A stretch of 19,104 nucleotides of DNA from Clostridia bacterium (GTDB lineage Bacteria; Bacillota_A; Clostridia; Christensenellales; Borkfalkiaceae), in assembly GCA_017504735.1 (NCBI GenBank), contig JAFVQP010000104.1, forward strand, positions 1-19,104. The letters run 5' to 3'. Below, in pieces: positions 15,826-19,104 of this stretch (positions within the stretch are counted from its first letter, which is position 1; every line of letters starts with the position of its first letter). Made by a program: the position numbers and the translations under genes. The notes below the pieces were generated by a model. The model was not told the DNA's origin and ran no database searches. It was given only the letters and a program-made list of their open reading frames with translations.

Positions 15826-17508
15826 TTATTTACTTTTGTGGGATAATTGAACTAATGTCTCGACACTCGATTGGGTTTCCCAAAAAATCTTCCGCACTTC
15901 TTTCCCCTCTTTATATAAAGGGAAATTAAATTCTATTGATTTTAAGGGCATAACGGAATCACTTTCATTATTAGGATTTATTTGTATTTCCTTAATCAAA
16001 TATGTGATTAACGTTTTTTGCTCCTTATCGTCCATTATATCATATATTTCTTCAAATGTCATTAGAATTTTATATATATTTTCTAAAGAAATTGATTCCA
16101 TTTCTATTCCCTGTCTACGAAGTTTTGCGTCTTCAATCAATTCTTCCAACTCCACCATCGTTTCATACAAGCCGTCAAGCCTTAATGACATATCGTGCAA
16201 CTTCCTTTCTCTGTACTTTGCATCAATCGGCATACAATCCATTTCGTTTTCCAAACGCACCTTATTCATATCAATTTCTTTGAGTTTTAATTCATATTTT
16301 TTAATTTCTTCATCAATCTTACTCGTATCGACTTTTACGCCAATTTTGTCTTGGATGGCTTGTGCAAACTGTTCATCACGCACCAAATCTTTGATTGCCT
16401 CGACCACATAAGATTCTATATCCGTTTTTCTTAATTTTGCCCGGTAATCGCAAAGATGTCCGCGATCCGCTTTACTGTTTCCACAATAATAGTAATAAAC
16501 ATCGTGATACGAACCGTCCTTGTTTTTCCAAGTTGTCCTATTGCAATACATTAAACCGCCACACTTCGGACAACGAATTAAACCCGTAAGTAAATGTACT
16601 CTATCTCTACCGATTCTTGAAACGGGTTTGATGCCCGTTTTCTTTCTTTTTTCTTGGGCTTTTTGCCACATTTCCTCGTCTATTATTGCTTCGTGTTTCC
16701 CATCACACAATATGTAATCATCCGCAAAAACTGTACGATATTCATTTCTCGTGCCTTTTACTTTCTCTCGCGTCCTCCGTCCAAACGCTATTTTCCCACA
16801 ATATACGGGATTATCTAAAATAATTTTAACGAAATGCGCACTCCACCATAATGTTTGTGTTGATTTTCTGGGATTTTTATCGACTCCTTGCAAATTCAAA
16901 TATTTTGCTATACCCGAATAACCAATATTTTCATATAAGAATTTATGATAAATCGTTTTTATTATTTCCGATTCTTTCTCATCTATTATCAACTTATTGT
17001 CCTTTAAGGAATACCCATATGGTGCAGGACCTCCGTTCCATCCACCTTGTCTTGCTTTTTCCTTACGTCCGTTCATCGTTTGTTCAAGGATATTTTCCCT
17101 TTCAATTTCCGCAACCGCAGACAATACGGAAATTAAAAGTTTCCCACTTGTCTGCGACGAGTCAATCCCTTCTTCAACACAAATCAATTCCACCCCATAA
17201 GACTGTATTAAAGCCAATGAGTTCAAAATGTCTGCCGCATTTCTACCAAAACGGGACAATTTATAAACCAAAACGTAATCAACTTCTAATCCGTTCTCAA
17301 TATCTGCAAGCATTCTCTTAAAATCAGGTCTTCCCTCAATAGACTTACCCGATTTCCCAGCATCTTCATATTCTCCGACGCATACCATTTCTTCACGTTC
17401 GCCAAAACGAATAATTCGATTATTCTGTCCCTCCAAACTAAACCCGTCCACTTGCATTTCGGTACTTACTCTTTTATAAGAAATATACCGTTTACCTTCT
17501 CTGTTCAT
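15826..17508 (-). CDS. Large serine recombinase (site-specific integrase of the mobile element)
   Basis: The 560-residue protein has the full layout of a large serine integrase. The catalytic domain (about 7-150) has the nucleophile S15 in YKRVSTEMQ and the arginine motif KLSRFGRN (83-90). The recombinase domain (about 163-290) begins GPAPYGYSL. A zinc-ribbon domain follows, with CPKCGG (313-318) and partner cysteines at about 342 and 353, then a long coiled coil (about 397-465) and a C-terminal tail ending LVQLSHKSK. Such enzymes cut both att sites with 2-base staggers and exchange strands while covalently bound through the serine; they integrate and excise conjugative elements. All key residues are present, so it should be active. 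GGAGG lies 7 bases before the ATG. The gene follows the short ORF at 17537 by 28 bp and faces malic enzyme tail to tail. Confidence 0.96.
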   Translation of the reverse strand: MNREGKRYISYKRVSTEMQVDGFSLEGQNNRIIRFGEREEMVCVGEYEDAGKSGKSIEGRPDFKRMLADIENGLEVDYVLVYKLSRFGRNAADILNSLALIQSYGVELICVEEGIDSSQTSGKLLISVLSAVAEIERENILEQTMNGRKEKARQGGWNGGPAPYGYSLKDNKLIIDEKESEIIKTIYHKFLYENIGYSGIAKYLNLQGVDKNPRKSTQTLWWSAHFVKIILDNPVYCGKIAFGRRTREKVKGTRNEYRTVFADDYILCDGKHEAIIDEEMWQKAQEKRKKTGIKPVSRIGRDRVHLLTGLIRCPKCGGLMYCNRTTWKNKDGSYHDVYYYYCGNSKADRGHLCDYRAKLRKTDIESYVVEAIKDLVRDEQFAQAIQDKIGVKVDTSKIDEEIKKYELKLKEIDMNKVRLENEMDCMPIDAKYRERKLHDMSLRLDGLYETMVELEELIEDAKLRRQGIEMESISLENIYKILMTFEEIYDIMDDKEQKTLITYLIKEIQINPNNESDSVMPLKSIEFNFPLYKEGKEVRKIFWETQSSVETLVQLSHKSK

Positions 17509-17536
17509 AAAGCATCCTCCGTTTTTTAGTCGTAAT

Positions 17537-17680
17537 TTATTTGTTTAACACTCTATTGCCGTATTTCCTAATAAGCAATGTGAGCGTATCCACGAATCCG
17601 TTAAAACATTCCAATTCCTTTTCTTTTTCTTCCTTAGTTCTCTCATTCCCCTCAATCAAATAAACCTGCAAAGATTTCAT
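17537..17680 (-). CDS. Small charged protein before the recombinase
   Basis: A 47-residue frame begins MKSLQVYLIEGNERTKEEKE and ends IRKYGNRVLNK. It is highly charged and probably helical, with no membrane segment. GGGGG stands only 3 bases before the ATG at 17680, a somewhat short spacing. The frame continues upstream to a TTG at 17731 (64 residues), but no ribosome binding site supports that start. It lies between the paired repeats and the recombinase, 28 bp before the latter, so it may be co-transcribed and help in recombination. I do not recognise the family. Confidence 0.5.
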   Translation of the reverse strand: MKSLQVYLIEGNERTKEEKEKELECFNGFVDTLTLLIRKYGNRVLNK

Positions 17681-17732
17681 TTTCCCCCTATCTTGCTTTT
17701 CTATTTCTTCGTCTCCTTTTTCGATATTCAAA

Positions 17733-17795
17733 TTAAGAAAAATAGAGAGTCCGTTTCGTTATTTTCAAACAAAACAAACCCTCTATGCTATTCAT
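17733..17795 (-). CDS. Possible 20-residue peptide within the proximal 48-bp repeat
   Basis: The frame starts MNSIEGLFCLK and ends at TAA 17733. Its first 11 codons lie in a 48-bp repeat shared with the frame at 17828-17908, which begins MNNIEGLICLK. AAAGGG lies upstream but about 13 bases from the ATG, too far for a good ribosome binding site. Four of the five base differences between the repeats fall within or next to codons, and two of them are conservative (N/S, I/F). Translation is not proven; the repeat may act as DNA or RNA. Confidence 0.3.
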   Translation of the reverse strand: MNSIEGLFCLKITKRTLYFS

Positions 17796-17809
17796 AGGAT
17801 TATGCTTTC
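17762..17809 (-). repeat. 48-bp direct repeat, copy 1
   Basis: This copy matches 17875-17922 at 43 of 48 positions, in the same orientation, with a period of 113 bp. On the minus strand the unit reads from GAAA-CATAAT through an ATG to GAGGGTTTG and TTTGAAAA. It lies between the recombinase-like gene and the small ORF at 17537. Confidence 0.85.
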
Positions 17810-17827
17810 CCTTTATTCAGTTTTAGT

Positions 17828-17908
17828 TTATTCTTTCTCGCCTACGCTACGAAAAAGAAAAGGGCTTGCTCGCTTTTTCAAACAAATCAAACCCTCAATG
17901 TTATTCAT
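17828..17908 (-). CDS. Possible 26-residue peptide within the distal 48-bp repeat
   Basis: The frame starts MNNIEGLICLK and ends VGEKE at TAA 17828. It begins 21 bases after the stop of the recombinase-like gene with no visible ribosome binding site, so it would need coupled translation. Its N-terminus nearly repeats that of the frame at 17733-17795. The later part of the frame holds a hairpin on the minus strand (CTTTTTCG/CGAGAAAG, one G-T pair). It may be a leader peptide, a small toxin-like peptide or an accident of a regulatory repeat. Confidence 0.3.
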   Translation of the reverse strand: MNNIEGLICLKKRASPFLFRSVGEKE

Positions 17909-17922
17909 AGAATTATGATTTC
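17875..17922 (-). repeat. 48-bp direct repeat, copy 2
   Basis: Second copy of the repeat at 17762-17809. It begins 6 bases beyond the stop codon of the recombinase-like gene at 17929. The five differences from copy 1 are single-base substitutions with no gap. Confidence 0.85.
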
Positions 17923-17928
17923 AACTAT

Positions 17929-18312
17929 TTAATTGTATTTCCGTTTACCGACAAAAATTTTGAACCTATTTCGGAATAACGTCGGCAAACTTTCGCAAGT
18001 CAAATTCCCGTCGTTCAACGTCCTGACTTCTACTCCATTCTCAATTAAATATCTGACTTCTTCCATTGATTCGTCGGGTGGCATTGAAAATGTTTCAAAG
18101 TCTTTCAACAATAAACAATCAAACTCTTTATGCTTTGCCATTAACCGCAAATCCCACAAGGTTAGGTTGCCCAATTTACCCGTCTCGGAAAAGATTTTTA
18201 CTACTTTCCAATCGTTGTTTTTAGCGTAGGACGATAATACATTCATCGCTTGCAACAATTCTTCCCTATCGCCACTTTCCGATCTACATAATAAAACCGC
18301 TTTCTTTTGCAT
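17929..18312 (-). CDS. Small serine-recombinase-like protein lacking catalytic residues
   Basis: The 127-residue protein looks like a resolvase catalytic fold on its own. YAKNNDWKVVKIFSETGKLG (29-48) corresponds to the family's first helix and second strand. From D65 to D101 it aligns without gaps to D77-E113 of the nearby recombinase and shares the spacing of the final G-V-E-V strand. The active-site pattern is lost: Y-x-R-x-S is CRSES (the nucleophile position is E12), and the SRFGR motif is ETFSM. It has no recombinase domain, zinc ribbon or coiled coil. It may be a regulator or partner of the recombinase, as known for other inactive homologues, or a relic. AGGGGGG stands 8 bases before the ATG. 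It is the first gene after the promoter at 18355-18383 and probably shares a transcript with the recombinase. Confidence 0.75.
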   Translation of the reverse strand: MQKKAVLLCRSESGDREELLQAMNVLSSYAKNNDWKVVKIFSETGKLGNLTLWDLRLMAKHKEFDCLLLKDFETFSMPPDESMEEVRYLIENGVEVRTLNDGNLTCESLPTLFRNRFKIFVGKRKYN

Positions 18313-18354
18313 AACTCAATCCCCCCTTTCTTAATTCCCCGTTAAGGGACCCCA

Positions 18355-18383
18355 ATTATAGCAAACAAATTTCCATTTGTAAA
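18355..18383 (-). promoter_or_regulatory. Promoter with an operator-like palindrome in its spacer
   Basis: On the minus strand TTTACA (18383-18378) is followed after 17 bases by TATAAT (18360-18355). A perfect inverted repeat, ACAAAT-TTCC-ATTTGT (18365-18380), fills the space between the two boxes and overlaps the -35 box. A repressor bound there would block RNA polymerase. The promoter serves the recombinase-like gene and probably everything down to the recombinase. Confidence 0.8.
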
Positions 18384-18437
18384 GCAATCATCCGTTGGTA
18401 AACCTTATAGGAAAAAAAATTTTTCAAACCCTAAAAA

Positions 18438-19104
18438 TTACGCTATTTCAACTTCTTCTTCCTCCTCGTCAAGTATTTCAAGTTCCATTTTCCCGCCGTC
18501 AGGTTCGTCTAAAACTATCGGGGTTTCCTGCTTACTCAAATCAAGCTCGGCATCAATTTCCGATAACTCGTTTTGCAAACTTTCCAATTCTTCCGCTTGT
18601 TCAAAGGGTAAGTCCACGGCGGATTTCGCATCTTCTAACGATTTCTCGCTTTCGGTTATTTCCGTTTCCCTATTCTTGATACGCGATTCCAACTCATCTA
18701 ACGCATTTTCGATACGGGTAATCGCACCGATACCGCTATCGCCAAGCTGTACGCCGTAAATTCTCTTTGCGCCAACCAAATTCACAACGCCACCTAACGC
18801 CGTTCTACGTTGCGGTACAATCTTAAAGCCACGAATAAACCCTATCGTCTTGTCTACGTATTCTTCCGAATTAACCGCTGTTTGTAATATTGCACCTGCT
18901 TCCTTTCGTTCTTCATAACGGTTTTTGCCAAGTTGAATTAAATCGTCCTTATGCAAATCGCGTAAGCGTATATCTTCTTTAATATCTTCGATTTCTTCCA
19001 CCAATTTTTCTATATGCTTTGGTATGTTTTGCACCTTTGCTTGCAAGTAATACCGATTATTGCGATAATCCTTTTCCAAAACGCTTAACTGTCCTAACCG
19101 TTGC
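18438..19104 (-). CDS. C-terminal part of the giant methylase/helicase of conjugative elements
   Basis: The frame is open to the right edge, so only the last 221 residues are seen; a TTG at 19079 that could be read as a start is internal. The text ...QLSVLEKDYRNNRYYLQAKV, then IEKLVEEIEDIKEDIRLRD, ERKEAGAILQTAV, IGFIRGFKIV, a segment ending LGDSGIGAITRIENALDELE, and DLPFEQAEELESLQNELSEI match in order the C-terminal region of the very large SNF2-helicase/N6-methylase proteins (often about 2000 or more residues) carried by integrative and conjugative elements. In the family the missing N-terminal part has the methylase and helicase motifs; this part is mostly coiled coil and ends in a strongly acidic tail (DEEEEEVEIA). 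The protein is cytoplasmic and probably helps protect or process element DNA. Confidence 0.8.
   Translation of the reverse strand, partial: QRLGQLSVLEKDYRNNRYYLQAKVQNIPKHIEKLVEEIEDIKEDIRLRDLHKDDLIQLGKNRYEERKEAGAILQTAVNSEEYVDKTIGFIRGFKIVPQRRTALGGVVNLVGAKRIYGVQLGDSGIGAITRIENALDELESRIKNRETEITESEKSLEDAKSAVDLPFEQAEELESLQNELSEIDAELDLSKQETPIVLDEPDGGKMELEILDEEEEEVEIA

Larger units (their letters stand above)
15779..19104. mobile_element. One end of an integrative and conjugative element
   Basis: Everything to the right of the malic enzyme terminator has mobile-element character: a large serine recombinase at the edge, a recombinase-like small protein, and the end of the giant methylase/helicase found in conjugative elements of Clostridia. 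The DNA looks richer in A and T than the genes to the left. Elements of this kind integrate by their serine recombinase and usually carry that gene at one end. The exact boundary is not visible: it probably lies within 15773-15830. The other end is outside the window, so no attachment core can be defined. Confidence 0.75.

Noticed and set aside
18438..19079. A complete 213-residue protein starting at TTG 19079
   Set aside because: The frame stays open to the window edge, with residues that fit the longer family, so the TTG is internal.

Overview
The window looks like a chromosome fragment of an anaerobic, gut-type Bacillota, class Clostridia. The clues are strong GGAGG-type ribosome binding sites, near-consensus sigma-A promoters with 17-bp spacers, pyruvate phosphate dikinase and malic enzyme at the pyruvate node, InlB-type and BspA-type surface repeats, and a conjugative element with a large serine recombinase. 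Placement below class level is a guess. Almost everything except malic enzyme is on the minus strand.

Read in the direction of transcription (right to left), positions 11940-4146 form one operon. It has a strong promoter at 11912-11940 and a terminator at 4146-4172. It encodes a YwaF-like membrane domain fused to an ABC ATPase, a polytopic ABC-2-type partner, a small membrane-anchored Ig-like (Big_2) protein, and a 1079-residue lipoprotein with about six InlB-type repeats and a probable beta-helix. This export-plus-surface-protein set is the best candidate for an undescribed system. A second unit follows from its own near-leaderless promoter (4067-4095): a PHP-domain phosphoesterase, a membrane-anchored leucine-rich-repeat protein (ATGA overlap), a second YwaF-like membrane protein and a GH43-like beta-propeller hydrolase (11-bp overlap), closed by a terminator at 309-339. 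The first codons of ppdK, with its own promoter, lie at the left edge.

Positions 11826-12237 hold no gene. They contain the exporter promoter, a perfect palindrome upstream of it, the terminator of the neighbouring hydrolase gene, and an array of short hairpins separated by GTGAATT in which each stem differs but stays perfectly self-complementary. Beyond it is a 700-residue GH20-like hydrolase with an HTH-like N-terminus. It diverges from an NAD-type malic enzyme gene, and the two promoters lie in the 210 bp between them.

From about 15779 to the right edge the DNA looks A+T-richer and has the genes of one end of an integrative and conjugative element: a large serine recombinase next to the malic enzyme terminator, a short ORF, two near-identical 48-bp direct repeats that each contain the start of a short peptide frame, a small protein resembling a serine-recombinase catalytic domain without its active residues, and the C-terminal end of the giant methylase/helicase typical of such elements. 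A palindrome fills the spacer of the promoter for the recombinase-like gene and may be an operator.

All assignments come from reading motifs and base signals; no database search was made.
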